A stretch of DNA of 64,000 bases from Pullulanibacillus sp. KACC 23026 (GTDB taxonomy: Bacteria; Bacillota; Bacilli; Bacillales; Sporolactobacillaceae), in the NCBI RefSeq assembly GCF_029094525.1, contig NZ_CP119107.1:248001-312000 (forward strand). The letters run 5' to 3'. The position numbers and the translations under genes are program-made. Position 1 is the stretch's first letter, and each line of letters starts with the position of its first letter. Shown one piece after another: positions 8,030-16,339 of the stretch. The notes beneath the pieces were generated by a model. That model had not been told where the DNA came from. It ran no database searches and saw only the letters and a program-made list of their open reading frames with translations.

Positions 8030-9450
8030 ACGTAACGTGGCTACGCTAACCTCCTGCAACTGGGCCGGAATGCCGAAATAAGGGAATGAGGTTACGCCTA
8101 TTTCGGATGAGTGTAACGAGAATACGCTATCCTCCTCGGATCGGGCAGACGTGCCGAAATAAGGGAATGAGGTTACACCTATTTGGGTTGAGGGTAACAA
8201 GGATACGCTATCCTCCTCGGATCGGGCAGACGTGCCGAAATAAGGGACTGACGTTACGCCTATTTTGATTGAGCGTAACGAGGATACGCTATCTGCCGCG
8301 AAATGGGCCAGAATGCCGAAATAAGGGACTGACGTTACGCCTAATTCGATTGAGCGTAACGAGGCTACGCTATCTGCCGCGAAATGGGCCAGAATGCCGA
8401 AATAAAGGACTGAGGTTACGCCTATTTTGGATGAGCGTAACGAGAATACGCTAACGTCCGCGAAATGGGCCGGAATGCCGAAATAAGGGACTGACGTTAC
8501 GCCTAATTCGGTTGAGGGTAACGAGGCTACGCTAACGTCCGCGAAACTGGGTGAAATGCCGAAATAAGAGAATGAGGTTACGCCTATTTCGATTGAGCGT
8601 AACGAGAATACGCTATCCGCCGCGAATCGGGCCGGAATGCCGAAATAAGGGAATGACGTTACGCCTATTTTGGATGAGTGTAATGAGAATACGCTATCCT
8701 CCTCGGATCGGGCAGACGTGCCGAAATAAGGGAATGAGGTTACACCTATTTGGGTTGAGGGTAACGAGGATACGCTATCCTCCTCGGATTGGGCAGACGT
8801 GCCGAAATAAGGGACTGACGTTACGCCTATTTTGATTGAGCGTAACGAGGATACGCTATCCTCCGCTAAACTGGGCCGAAATGCCGAAATAAAGGACTGA
8901 GGTTACGCCTAATTCGGTTGAGTGTAACGAGAATACGCTATCCGCCGCGAAATGGGCCAGAATGCCGAAATAAAGGACTGAGGTTACGCCTATTTTGGAT
9001 GAGCGTAACGAGAATACGCTAACGTCCGCGAAATGGGCCAGAATGCCGAAATAAAGGACTGAGGTTACGCCTATTTGGGTTGAGGGTAACGAGGATACGC
9101 TATCCACCGCGAAATGGGCCAAAATGCCGAAATAAAGGACTGAGGTTACGCCTAATTCGATTGAGAGTAACGAGGCTACGCTATCGTCCGCTAAACTGGG
9201 TGAAATGCCGAAATAAAGGACTGAGGTTACGCCTATTTCGGTTGAGCGTAACAAGGATACGCTAACCTCCGCTAAACGGGCAGGAATGCCGAAATAAGGG
9301 ACTGAGGTTACGCCTAATTCGATTGAGCGTAACGAGAATCCGCTATCTGCCGCGAAATGGGCCAGAATGCCGGAGTAAAGGACAGAGAATACGCTATCTG
9401 CCGCGAAATGGGCGACCTGAGTCATTAAGCGTAACGAGAATCCGCTAAAA
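8030..9450. repeat. Tandem array, about 17 units of 81 bp
   Basis: GTAAC-type anchors recur at 8032, 8113, 8194, 8275, 8356, 8437, 8518, 8599, 8680, 8761, 8842, 8924, 9005, 9086, 9167, 9248 and 9329. The period is 81 bp, with a single 82-bp step at 8842-8924, and a rearranged tail follows to 9450. Each unit carries GTTACGC...GCGTAAC (7-bp arms, about 14 apart) and AGCGTA...TACGCT. Some units also have CCGAAATA...TATTTCGG. Because 81 is divisible by three, long frames run through both strands, but they lack ribosome-binding sites and disagree with one another. I regard the array as non-coding. Confidence 0.95.
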
Positions 9451-9555
9451 ATAGAGACTGCTGATGAGATCTGTATGTAATCGAATCGAGGGATCTGCAT
9501 CGTGACGTCGTCCTTTGTTTTGTCTCTTAATCGTGGGGGGTAACGTATAAATAAA

Positions 9556-9579
9556 GGCTTTTGCAGGAAAGCAAAAGCC
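9556..9579 (-). terminator. Terminator of the 9597-9815 gene
   Basis: A perfect 9-bp stem, GGCTTTTGC / GCAAAAGCC, followed leftward by TTTATTTAT. It lies just beyond the stop codon of the leftward small gene. Confidence 0.7.
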
Positions 9580-9596
9580 AAGGATTGTCTAATCGT

Positions 9597-9815
9597 TTAT
9601 TCGTCTTCTTTAGAGTTTAGATACTCAGTTGGATGTTCAGGTGTTAGATATTCATTTGGAGAAGCGGATTCATCATGCGGGTTATGATTTTTAAACTGTG
9701 CTTTTCTTCCGTTGCGATATTCTCCGCCTTCTTGTTTGGTCAGGCTTTGCCCATTATTATCACTTCCAGGCAAGTTGTGACTCGTTTTTTCTCTGCGCTG
9801 ATCCTTTTTGCCCAT
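9597..9815 (-). CDS. Small hydrophilic protein of unknown function
   Basis: A 72-residue, very polar protein rich in Asn, Glu, Lys, Pro, Gly and Asp, with no hydrophobic core, so probably largely unfolded. The start ATG is supported by AAAGGAGGT 7 bases upstream, and its own terminator follows, so I consider it real. The composition resembles small spore-associated proteins of Bacilli, and sspH is nearby, but no family motif is recognised; that link is speculation. Confidence 0.6.
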   Translation of the reverse strand: MGKKDQRREKTSHNLPGSDNNGQSLTKQEGGEYRNGRKAQFKNHNPHDESASPNEYLTPEHPTEYLNSKEDE

Positions 9816-9960
9816 CTTACAGACCTCCTTTATTTTCTGATTTGTTAGTTTGGCTAAGAAATAAGCGATTATGCACCCATTCTATTTTTTAATCTTTTAT
9901 TTCCGACTCTTCTTTTTTATTCTATACTTATGAAAGCAGATGAGAAATGGAGGGTTGAGG

Positions 9961-11289
9961 ATGTTTTCTGAAAGTGCCGAAAACTTATTACTGAATATTC
10001 TTTATGTCACCTTGCCATTTTATTTAATTTTTATTTTTAATAAAGCGGACTTCAGTTTTCTTTTTAGTGATTCGGAAGCAGAACAGGTAGTGAAGGCTAA
10101 GGAAAAGGCCAAGAAATATCTCACCTTCCTTGGTATGTGTGTCCTTTTTCTTATGATGGGTTTTCCCATTGATGTGGTGCCCAATCACATCTTTGATCTA
10201 AGGCAAATACCGATCATCATTGGTTTTCTATATTTAGGCAGGAAATATGGTGTGGTTCTCTTTCTTACAGTCTTAGTGACGCGTTACATAATTGGCGGGA
10301 ACGGGTTTTATGGAGCCCTTATTACCAATGCAGTCCTGCTGCTGTTATTGTTTCTTTTGGATAAAGTCTATGTAAGAAGCCGCATCAGTCGTAAAGTACT
10401 TATTGTGGTTGGGATGACGGTGTTTAGTGGATTGATTATGTTAGCCAATTCATTGATATTTAATGATTGGTTATTTGATAAGGAATCCTTTAGACCCGTT
10501 ATTGGATCAATTGTTTATTTGACGTGTATTCAATCATTAGGACTTTGTGTTACGATCTTTTCCCTTGAAAAATTTAGAAATGATCAATTAGTGCGTGAAC
10601 ATCTACAAAAAATAGAAAAGTCCCAGATTGTGAGTGAACTGGCGGCTTCTGTCTCACATGAAGTTCGTAATCCGCTAACCGTAACAAAAGGTTTTTTGCA
10701 GTTAGCCCTTAAAGAAGACCTCGCGCCAACGGTAAAAGACTACTTAACCATGGCTCAAGAGGAACTGGTTCAGGCAGAAGAGATTATAAGTGATTATCTC
10801 ACCTTTGCAAAGCCTGCCCTTGATAATCCTAAAGCTCTGTCTGTCAAAGAAGAATTGGAAAACCTAGGGAGGCTATTAAGCCCTTATGTGAATTTAAATG
10901 GGATCCGGTTAGAGATTCAAATAGAGGGTGGTTTATATATCCTAGGGGAATCCAAGAAATTTCATCAATGCTTGTCCAATATTATTAAGAATGCTGTTGA
11001 AGCAAGCGCTCCTGAAGGGAAAATTAACTTGAAGGCATTGGCCCAAGGGGAGGCGGTTCAAATTATCATCCAAGATAATGGCGTCGGAATGACACAAGAG
11101 GTTCTCAGGCGAATTGGCGAACCTTATTATTCCACGAAAGAAAAAGGGACGGGCCTTGGAATGATGGTCGTTTATAGTATAGTAATATCAATGAAGGGCT
11201 CCATTAATATTGAAAGTGAACGCGGCAAAGGCTCTGTCTTCACCCTAGCCTTTCCAAAAGCGACTCCTGAGCAAGGGGCAGCCATTTAA
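9961..11289 (+). CDS. Membrane sensor histidine kinase, KinB-like
   Basis: About 442 residues. The N-terminal half has six or so membrane segments, including a five-helix LytS/YhcK-like region (FPIDVVPNHIFDLRQIP then GFLYLGRKYG). The catalytic half has the H-box SHEVRNPLTVTKGFLQLA, an N-box IIKNAVEAS, DNGVGM and GTGLGMM. This layout resembles the B. subtilis sporulation kinase KinB. No response regulator lies next to it, which suits input into the Spo0F phosphorelay (inference). The frame opens at 9940, but GGAGGG at 9950-9955 points to the ATG at 9961. Confidence 0.85.
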   Translation: MFSESAENLLLNILYVTLPFYLIFIFNKADFSFLFSDSEAEQVVKAKEKAKKYLTFLGMCVLFLMMGFPIDVVPNHIFDLRQIPIIIGFLYLGRKYGVVLFLTVLVTRYIIGGNGFYGALITNAVLLLLLFLLDKVYVRSRISRKVLIVVGMTVFSGLIMLANSLIFNDWLFDKESFRPVIGSIVYLTCIQSLGLCVTIFSLEKFRNDQLVREHLQKIEKSQIVSELAASVSHEVRNPLTVTKGFLQLALKEDLAPTVKDYLTMAQEELVQAEEIISDYLTFAKPALDNPKALSVKEELENLGRLLSPYVNLNGIRLEIQIEGGLYILGESKKFHQCLSNIIKNAVEASAPEGKINLKALAQGEAVQIIIQDNGVGMTQEVLRRIGEPYYSTKEKGTGLGMMVVYSIVISMKGSINIESERGKGSVFTLAFPKATPEQGAAI

Positions 11290-11320
11290 AATCGTATAAA
11301 ACGATAAAGAGGTGGACAGG

Positions 11321-11911
11321 ATGTCAGCACCTGACTTAATTATTCCGACCATTGAAACAGAGCATTATATTTTAAAGCCATTAGAACATAAGCACGCTGA
11401 AGCGCTGTTCCTTTTTTTAAGCGACAAAAAAACGATGCAGTTCATCACGCCGCATCCCGTAAAGACCTTGGCAGAGCTAGAGGACCAAATTAATGAACAG
11501 TTGGCGGCATTTGAAAATAAAAAGGAAATACCATGGGTTATTCAGGATAAAGCCACGCATTCGATTGTAGGGACGATCCGTTTTCATAAGCTAAGAAGCT
11601 GGCACAGAAGCTGTGAGATCGGGGTGGTTCTCTCCCCTCATTTTCAGCAAAAAGGTGTGATGACAGAAATCATGCCTTTCCTGCTGGATTACGGGTTCAA
11701 GAGACTACGCCTGAACCGAATCGTTGGTGACATTTTTGCAGGTAACCAAGGTTCCCGGAGATTGCTTGAGCGGTTTGGCTTTCAAAAAGAAGGCGTTATG
11801 AGGCAAACGGATTTTGATGGAGAAAGGTTTCATGATACAGTTGTCTATTCCATGTTAAAAGAAGAGTATGAGTTACGGATGGCTTCAGGGACAATCGACT
11901 CAAGGAAATGA
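11321..11911 (+). CDS. GNAT acetyltransferase, RimJ/RimL-like
   Basis: An acetyl-CoA-dependent N-acetyltransferase of about 196 residues: TEHYILKPLEHKHAEAL at the front, IGVVLSPHFQQKGVMTE as the acetyl-CoA loop region, and a C-terminal NQGSRRLLERFGFQKEGVMR typical of RimJ/RimL-type enzymes. The substrate could be a ribosomal protein N-terminus or a small molecule; it cannot be decided here. The frame opens at GTG 11312, which is itself part of AAAGAGGTGG; the ATG at 11321 is the better start. It is 31 bases after the kinase and probably cotranscribed with it and the exporter genes. Confidence 0.85.
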   Translation: MSAPDLIIPTIETEHYILKPLEHKHAEALFLFLSDKKTMQFITPHPVKTLAELEDQINEQLAAFENKKEIPWVIQDKATHSIVGTIRFHKLRSWHRSCEIGVVLSPHFQQKGVMTEIMPFLLDYGFKRLRLNRIVGDIFAGNQGSRRLLERFGFQKEGVMRQTDFDGERFHDTVVYSMLKEEYELRMASGTIDSRK

Positions 11912-11961
11912 AAGACAATCACATGATCTCCACATCATTAGTAAAAGAGAGAGGGCTTGTG

Positions 11962-12732
11962 ATGGGATTAAGCACGCAAGAATCACTTAAATTAATGGAT
12001 GTATGTTTATTAGCGGGAGAGATGCTGCTAAGGTCAGGGGCTGAAACGCATCGTGTCGAGGATACCATGACGCGAATGGCCGCTGCCTATACGGATGCTG
12101 CGACTCATAGCTTTGTGACACCAACCGGGATTGTTTTTTCAATTGATAAGGTTGACTCGACTAAGCTGGTACGTATTTTAGATCGCTCGACAAATCTTCA
12201 TAGAGTTGTTCTTATTAATCAGCTGTCTAGAGAAATGAGCAAAGGATCCTACACCATTGATCAAGCCTATGAGGAACTGCAGAAGATTAAGCAGTCTAAT
12301 CAAGGCTATCCTTTGGCTATAAAAATTGCGGCAGCAGCTATTTCCAGCGGTTGTTTTTTAATCATGTATAATGGCGTTTGGAATGATTTCCTTCCCGCAT
12401 TGATTGCGGGCGGCATTGGCTACTCAGCCTTTTCATGGTTTCATTTTCTGGTTAAAATTAAATTTTTTGCGGAATGCTTGGCAGCACTGGTGATTGGCAT
12501 TATCGCTTTGATCTTTGTGAAGGCGGGCTGGGGGCAGTCTCTGGATACCATTATTATTGGTTCGGTGATGCCTCTAGTCCCAGGAGTTCTGATCACTAAT
12601 GCCATTCGCGATCTGATAGCAGGGCATTTGGTGGCGGGATTATCCAAGGGGATTGAGGCCTTCCTAACCGCTTTCGCTATTGGAACCGGAATTGCCTTCG
12701 TCTTGGCTTGGACTTATGGAGGGATGTCATGA
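11962..12732 (+). CDS. ThrE-type exporter, large subunit (DUF1212/YjjP-like)
   Basis: A membrane protein of the threonine/serine exporter family. The N-terminal soluble part (about 120 residues) contains GAETHRVEDTM and a FVTPTGIVFS region typical of the DUF1212 half. Five hydrophobic segments follow, with GSVMPLVPGVLITNAIRDL near the end. A start at 11962 (ATG after GAGAGGG) fits better than the ATG at 11908, which would overlap the GNAT gene. Its stop overlaps the start of the partner gene by four bases. Together the two halves equal one ThrE protein. The transported solute is inferred from the family only. Confidence 0.85.
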   Translation: MGLSTQESLKLMDVCLLAGEMLLRSGAETHRVEDTMTRMAAAYTDAATHSFVTPTGIVFSIDKVDSTKLVRILDRSTNLHRVVLINQLSREMSKGSYTIDQAYEELQKIKQSNQGYPLAIKIAAAAISSGCFLIMYNGVWNDFLPALIAGGIGYSAFSWFHFLVKIKFFAECLAALVIGIIALIFVKAGWGQSLDTIIIGSVMPLVPGVLITNAIRDLIAGHLVAGLSKGIEAFLTAFAIGTGIAFVLAWTYGGMS

Positions 12733-13172
12733 TTTGGCAAGCGTTGACCAGCTTTATTGGGTCTCTTATGTTTTGCATTATTTTTAATATCCCAAAATCC
12801 TCCCTTTTCAAATGCGGAATAGTTGGGATGCTTGGATGGGTCGTCTATTATGCCATGTCAATCCATCAGATCAATCCTGTTATGGCAACACTCTTTGGGG
12901 CTTTTACCGTCGCTATTATTAGTCAAATCATGGCGCGTTTATATAAAACGCCGATGATTATTTTTAGTGTCGCTGGGATTATCCCCCTTGTTCCAGGGGG
13001 AATGGCGTATGACGCAATGCGGCATTTTGTCAGTAATGATTATGCGACCGCAACGTCTTTAGCAGCAAGAGCCTTTATGCTTTCCGGTTCCATAGCATTC
13101 GGACTCATTTTTTCAGAAGTGCTTAATCAACTGTCCAGAAAAACAGGCAATCATAAACAAGACAACAATTAA
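12729..13172 (+). CDS. ThrE-type exporter, small subunit (YjjB-like)
   Basis: About 147 residues with four or five membrane segments and the family signature AGIIPLVPGGMAYDAMRHF, which mirrors the LVPGVLITNAI motif of the upstream half. The start ATG overlaps the stop of the previous gene (ATGA), and GGAGGG at 12719-12724 lies just upstream, indicating translational coupling. It is probably an obligate partner of the upstream protein in exporting a small amino acid or dicarboxylate (family inference). The operon ends at the hairpin 13188-13241. Confidence 0.85.
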   Translation: MIWQALTSFIGSLMFCIIFNIPKSSLFKCGIVGMLGWVVYYAMSIHQINPVMATLFGAFTVAIISQIMARLYKTPMIIFSVAGIIPLVPGGMAYDAMRHFVSNDYATATSLAARAFMLSGSIAFGLIFSEVLNQLSRKTGNHKQDNN

Positions 13173-13187
13173 AAAGAGATTCTTAAT

Positions 13188-13241
13188 AAAAAACCAGGCC
13201 TTTAGCGGACTAGATGTGATGTCCTTTAAGGCCTGGTTTTT
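13188..13241 (+). terminator. Terminator of the exporter operon
   Basis: AAAAAACCAGGCCTT pairs with AAGGCCTGGTTTTT, with a GGAC/GTCC inner pairing in the long loop and a T run. Confidence 0.85.
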
Positions 13242-13250
13242 ATCTACACT

Positions 13251-13400
13251 CGCCCCCATTTTGGAGGCGGCAAGTCTCTATTTTTGTGTGCAAACGGCTG
13301 TTGCCCACCAAATTTAAGGCGGTGTTCCCCATTTTGGTGGGAATCCCGCACTTACCCACCAAATTTGCAGCGACTGCCTCTATTTTCGTGTGCAACTAGC
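13251..13400. repeat. Short imperfect repeats of a CCCACCAAATTT family
   Basis: CTCTATTTT-n-GTGTGCAA occurs twice (about 13276 and 13378), CCCACCAAATTT twice (about 13304 and 13356) and CCCCATTTTGG twice (about 13254 and 13327). TTTGGTGGG at 13333 pairs with CCCACCAAA at 13356, a perfect 9-bp hairpin. No gene lies here. Confidence 0.65.
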
Positions 13401-13423
13401 TCTTGAATAATTTCCTGCCGCTT

Positions 13424-14248
13424 TTACGAGGTTTTTTTACTATAAGGAGGCATAGGTGTAAGCGGTGAGAAGGGAGGCAGGCCAGAATCAAGGTTATTCA
13501 AGTAACTGAGGATATGTTCTTCAATAGAGATATCCAGCTGGTTCAATCCGATGTTCCCAAATAAGACATTAAACTCAAAGAAATAAGGATGGCCGTTTAC
13601 CATCGCGACATCAAAACCTGCATGATCAATCCCAAGCTCATCGGCTACTCTTTCAACCAGGTCAATGGCTTCACGAGGGACCGGATCGTATGAAATTTCA
13701 CCGCCTTGTGAAACATTATTGAGATGATTGCCATCACGGCCAATCCGCCAATAAGCACCAATAACCTTTTTCCCAACAAGAGTAATTCTCAGGTCACGGT
13801 CAATATCGAGCTTTTCTTGAACATATAACACGTCATTGCGTAAAGCGTAGTCACGGAGACCTTTTTCATTTTCAATAAGAAACACACCTCGCCCCATCGA
13901 GTTCCGTATTTCTTTAGCGATAAAAGGAAAGGAAAAGGTGTCTAATAGTTGCTCGATAGCACTTGGTGTGCTGGGATGAATCTCGGTATAAGGCATATGC
14001 TCAGGACAAATCGCTTGAAACACGCGCGTCATTTCCACCTTGTTATGACCCAAATGATAGGCAGCCATACTAGGAAACACTTTTTTGTGGAGACCGTAGA
14101 CAAGCGTATTAACCTGCCAATACTCCGGAAAGAGAATCCAATCCGCTTGAAGGATCTCTTCTTTATGACGAAGCATATGCTCAGGTTTTATATATAAACT
14201 ATCAGGAATACCAACCGTCCGAAGCGGGTTGAATGTGATGAACCTCAT
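13424..14248 (-). CDS. ATP-grasp protein, RimK-like
   Basis: A 274-residue member of the ATP-grasp ligase superfamily. The second half carries FPFIAKEIRNSMGRGVFLI (ATP-binding Lys and glycine-rich loop), LYVQEKLDIDRDLRITLVG, GHNHLNN-like RDGNHLNNVSQGG, and the metal-binding end HAGFDVAMVNGHPYFFEFN. These belong to RimK/glutamate-ligase-type enzymes, which form amide bonds by an acyl-phosphate. The N-terminal 90 residues do not resemble RimK closely. The start ATG has TAGAGGAG upstream. The substrate is unknown; there is no partner gene. Confidence 0.8.
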   Translation of the reverse strand: MRFITFNPLRTVGIPDSLYIKPEHMLRHKEEILQADWILFPEYWQVNTLVYGLHKKVFPSMAAYHLGHNKVEMTRVFQAICPEHMPYTEIHPSTPSAIEQLLDTFSFPFIAKEIRNSMGRGVFLIENEKGLRDYALRNDVLYVQEKLDIDRDLRITLVGKKVIGAYWRIGRDGNHLNNVSQGGEISYDPVPREAIDLVERVADELGIDHAGFDVAMVNGHPYFFEFNVLFGNIGLNQLDISIEEHILSYLNNLDSGLPPFSPLTPMPPYSKKTS

Positions 14249-14321
14249 GGTGATTCTCCTCTAGGAAAAATGTTATCTAAACGAGATAATTATAAAATGC
14301 TTTGCGAAAAAAGCAAGCTTT

Positions 14322-14412
14322 ATTTTAGAGGGGACTGTCCCCCTAAATCGCCTTTTCGGCTATTTTTAAAAAAACTCTCTATATAATGAGGGAGGGACTG
14401 ACCCCCTTTAAT
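14322..14412. repeat. Two GGGGAC-type palindromes
   Basis: TTTAGAGGGGAC-t-GTCCCCCTAAA at about 14323-14346 is an almost perfect palindrome. GAGGGAGGGACTGACCCCCTTTA at about 14388-14410 is a weaker one. Both belong to the gene-end family also seen at 3546, 15326, 56735 and 63092. Confidence 0.6.
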
Positions 14413-14435
14413 TATTTGGACATGTTGTATATAAT
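14407..14435 (+). promoter_or_regulatory. Candidate proC promoter
   Basis: TTTAAT, 17 bases, then TATAAT (14430-14435). The -35 is weak; the -10 is perfect and lies 87 bases before the chosen start. Confidence 0.4.
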
Positions 14436-14521
14436 AGACAATTAAGTATTTGTTTTAGAGCGTTAATGCGGTGAATGTCGAAAGAAACAAAGAGGTTAAT
14501 CTAAGAATGGGAGTGACCGAA

Positions 14522-15328
14522 GTGATAGAATCGGTTGGTTTTATTGGGTGTGGGAAAATGGCACAGGCCATGATTGCAGGGTTGGTTCATTCCAATCAAA
14601 TTCATCCGAGCCGAATTATAGGGAGTGCCAGGACACAAGAAACGTTAGATGAGGTTAAAGAGGCCTACAATATAGAAACCACATTTAGGAATACAACGGT
14701 AGCTGAGTCCGTTGATTGTCTCATCCTATCTGTTCATCCAGGTGGGCATGAAGATGTCATCCAAGAGATCCGAACGGTTATTCGACCCGAAACCATCGTC
14801 ATAACAGTAGCAGCCGGCATCACAATGAGTCAGGTTGAAGCCTATTTCAATAAAGCGGTTAAAGTGGTGCGGACTATGCCTAATACGCCTACTCTTGTGG
14901 GGGAAGGCATGACAGCCGTAAGTGTCAATGAACAAGTCACGGAGGATGAAAAAGAGGCAGTTATTAGCTTGTTATCGCATCTTGGAAAAGTAGAAGTTAT
15001 TCCCGAAACTCAAATGGATGCCATACCGGCGATAAGCGGCTCCTCACCAGCTTACGTCTATATGATGATCGAGGCCATGGCCGATGGCGGCGTACGGGAT
15101 GGACTCAGTCGTGACCAAGCTTATCGGTTAGCCGCACAAGCAGTACTCGGAGCTGCTAAAATGGTTCTCGAGTCAGGCATGCACCCAGGCGAATTGAAAG
15201 ATAAGGTTTGCTCACCAGGAGGAAGCACGATCGCAGCTGTCTCGACCCTTGAAGAAGAACAATTCCGCGGAACCATCCTAAAAGCCATGGCCAGCTGCAC
15301 CAACCGCATTCAGGAATTAAAGAAATGA
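14522..15328 (+). CDS. proC: Pyrroline-5-carboxylate reductase
   Basis: The last step of proline synthesis: NAD(P)H-dependent reduction of pyrroline-5-carboxylate. The N-terminal dinucleotide-binding VGFIGCGKMAQAM, VRTMPNTPTLVGEGM, SGSSPAYVYMMIEAMADGGVR in part, and the C-terminal KDKVCSPGGSTIAAVSTLE are all ProC signatures. The frame opens at 14471. The GTG at 14522, 8 bases after GGGAG, gives the usual short lead before the nucleotide fold; ATG 14507 is the alternative. A monocistronic unit. Its stop codon lies inside a dispersed palindromic repeat. Confidence 0.93.
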   Translation: MIESVGFIGCGKMAQAMIAGLVHSNQIHPSRIIGSARTQETLDEVKEAYNIETTFRNTTVAESVDCLILSVHPGGHEDVIQEIRTVIRPETIVITVAAGITMSQVEAYFNKAVKVVRTMPNTPTLVGEGMTAVSVNEQVTEDEKEAVISLLSHLGKVEVIPETQMDAIPAISGSSPAYVYMMIEAMADGGVRDGLSRDQAYRLAAQAVLGAAKMVLESGMHPGELKDKVCSPGGSTIAAVSTLEEEQFRGTILKAMASCTNRIQELKK

Positions 15329-15354
15329 AACGCGGGGACGGTTCTTGCGTTTCA
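15326..15354. repeat. GGGGACGG-type palindromic element at the proC end
   Basis: TGAAACGC and GCGTTTCA flank GGGGACGGTTCTT. The layout is the same as the element at 3546, and its first base is the first base of the proC stop codon. Confidence 0.7.
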
Positions 15355-15387
15355 CGCCAACGCACCCACAGGTTTATATGAATGAAC

Positions 15388-15472
15388 AGCCATCCAAGAG
15401 GCGTGCCTCCTGGATGGCTGACTACTTAGAGAACATGATGCTCACGAGCTTTGAGTGTAGCATGTTTTTTTT
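15388..15472 (+). terminator. Hairpins ending the proC transcript
   Basis: AGCCATCCAAGAGGC / GCCTCCTGGATGGCT (15388-15419) form a 15-bp stem with one mismatch. A second hairpin (AACATG...CATGTT, 15432-15466) is followed by a run of nine or more T. The T run points to termination of the rightward proC transcript. Confidence 0.65.
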
Positions 15473-16215
15473 TATTTGGATTGAACAATTTCCTTTAAAC
15501 GGGCAACAGGGTTGTTCGTATAAAGGCCACCGTGGTAGCAAAGGACTTTATCAATATCTAGATGAGTTAATTTTTCAACCGACTGCATAGCCGATTCCAT
15601 GTCAGGTGTGACAGCCTCGCGGGGACCTTGTAACTGGCCGTTCTCATCTACAACTAGGGCGTCACCGGCAATCAAAAGTTTCTCTGATTCGACATAAAGG
15701 CTGATATGACCAGGCGTATGGCCAGGGGTGAAGACCACTTTGACACCTGGCAGGAAGCTGAGTTCCTCGCCATCAGCAAGAGCGTGATCGACTTTATTTA
15801 CCTGAAGCTGAGAAAACTGAGCTTTCATTTTTGCGCCCACTTCTTCAGGCAGTGAGGCAAACATACTTTCAAAGCGAACGGGATCATATTTAATAAGAGG
15901 CTTGTCTCCTTCTATGTAAGGGATGTCCTCAGCGTGTGCATACACTTGGACCTTACCCTCAGAAGCTTTTAAAAGCTCTGTAAGACTGCCGATATGGTCG
16001 ATATCTTGGTGAGTCAGAACAATCTGTTTAACATCAGATAAAGATTTCCCAATTTTGCTGAGGGCATCTTTGAATGCCTCTAATTGTCCGGGTACACCTG
16101 TATCAAAAAGTGTGACACCTTCATCATTCCAGATGGCAGTAGGGTAAATAATGCTGGGAGTACCAGAGAAATTCATAGAAAGCTCAAGGGCTTCAACATG
16201 ATTGCCAATTTTCAT
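15472..16215 (-). CDS. Metallo-beta-lactamase-fold hydrolase (YflN-like)
   Basis: A 247-residue MBL-fold protein. The metal motif is LTHQDIDHIG, a HxDxDH variant of the usual HxHxDH, also found in YflN-type proteins. FTPGHTPGHISLY, the Asp in IAGDALV, and LCYHGG supply the other ligands. The substrate is unknown. The start is ATG 16215, but its only good ribosome-binding sequence (GGAGGTGAC, 16236-16244) is 20 bases away, separated by a perfect 7-1-7 palindrome. No in-frame start lies closer to it. Confidence 0.85.
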   Translation of the reverse strand: MKIGNHVEALELSMNFSGTPSIIYPTAIWNDEGVTLFDTGVPGQLEAFKDALSKIGKSLSDVKQIVLTHQDIDHIGSLTELLKASEGKVQVYAHAEDIPYIEGDKPLIKYDPVRFESMFASLPEEVGAKMKAQFSQLQVNKVDHALADGEELSFLPGVKVVFTPGHTPGHISLYVESEKLLIAGDALVVDENGQLQGPREAVTPDMESAMQSVEKLTHLDIDKVLCYHGGLYTNNPVARLKEIVQSK

Positions 16216-16220
16216 AACAA

Positions 16221-16244
16221 GGTCGTTAAACGACCGTCACCTCC
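16221..16244 (-). promoter_or_regulatory. Shine-Dalgarno separated from start by a hairpin
   Basis: Read leftward: GGAGGTGAC (16236-16244), the palindrome GGTCGTT-n-AACGACC (16221-16235), five bases, then the ATG of the MBL gene. Folding of the palindrome would bring the ribosome-binding site close to the start. An operator at DNA level is the alternative reading. Confidence 0.55.
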
Positions 16245-16339
16245 AAAATAAAAATATAGGTCACTTATTATTTTACAGTTAATCTTTTCTATTACAAAAA
16301 ATATGAGTTCCTTTTCAAACTTTTTCTTATAAAATGGCA

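Noticed and set aside
8030-9450. CRISPR-like array
   Set aside because: Units are directly contiguous at 81 bp with variation spread through the unit; there are no unique spacers between short constant repeats and no cas genes in the window.
8856-9581. Leftward 241-codon frame with repeated 27-residue units
   Set aside because: No ribosome-binding site, start inside a terminator hairpin, and fully explained by the 81-bp period, which keeps frames open on both strands.
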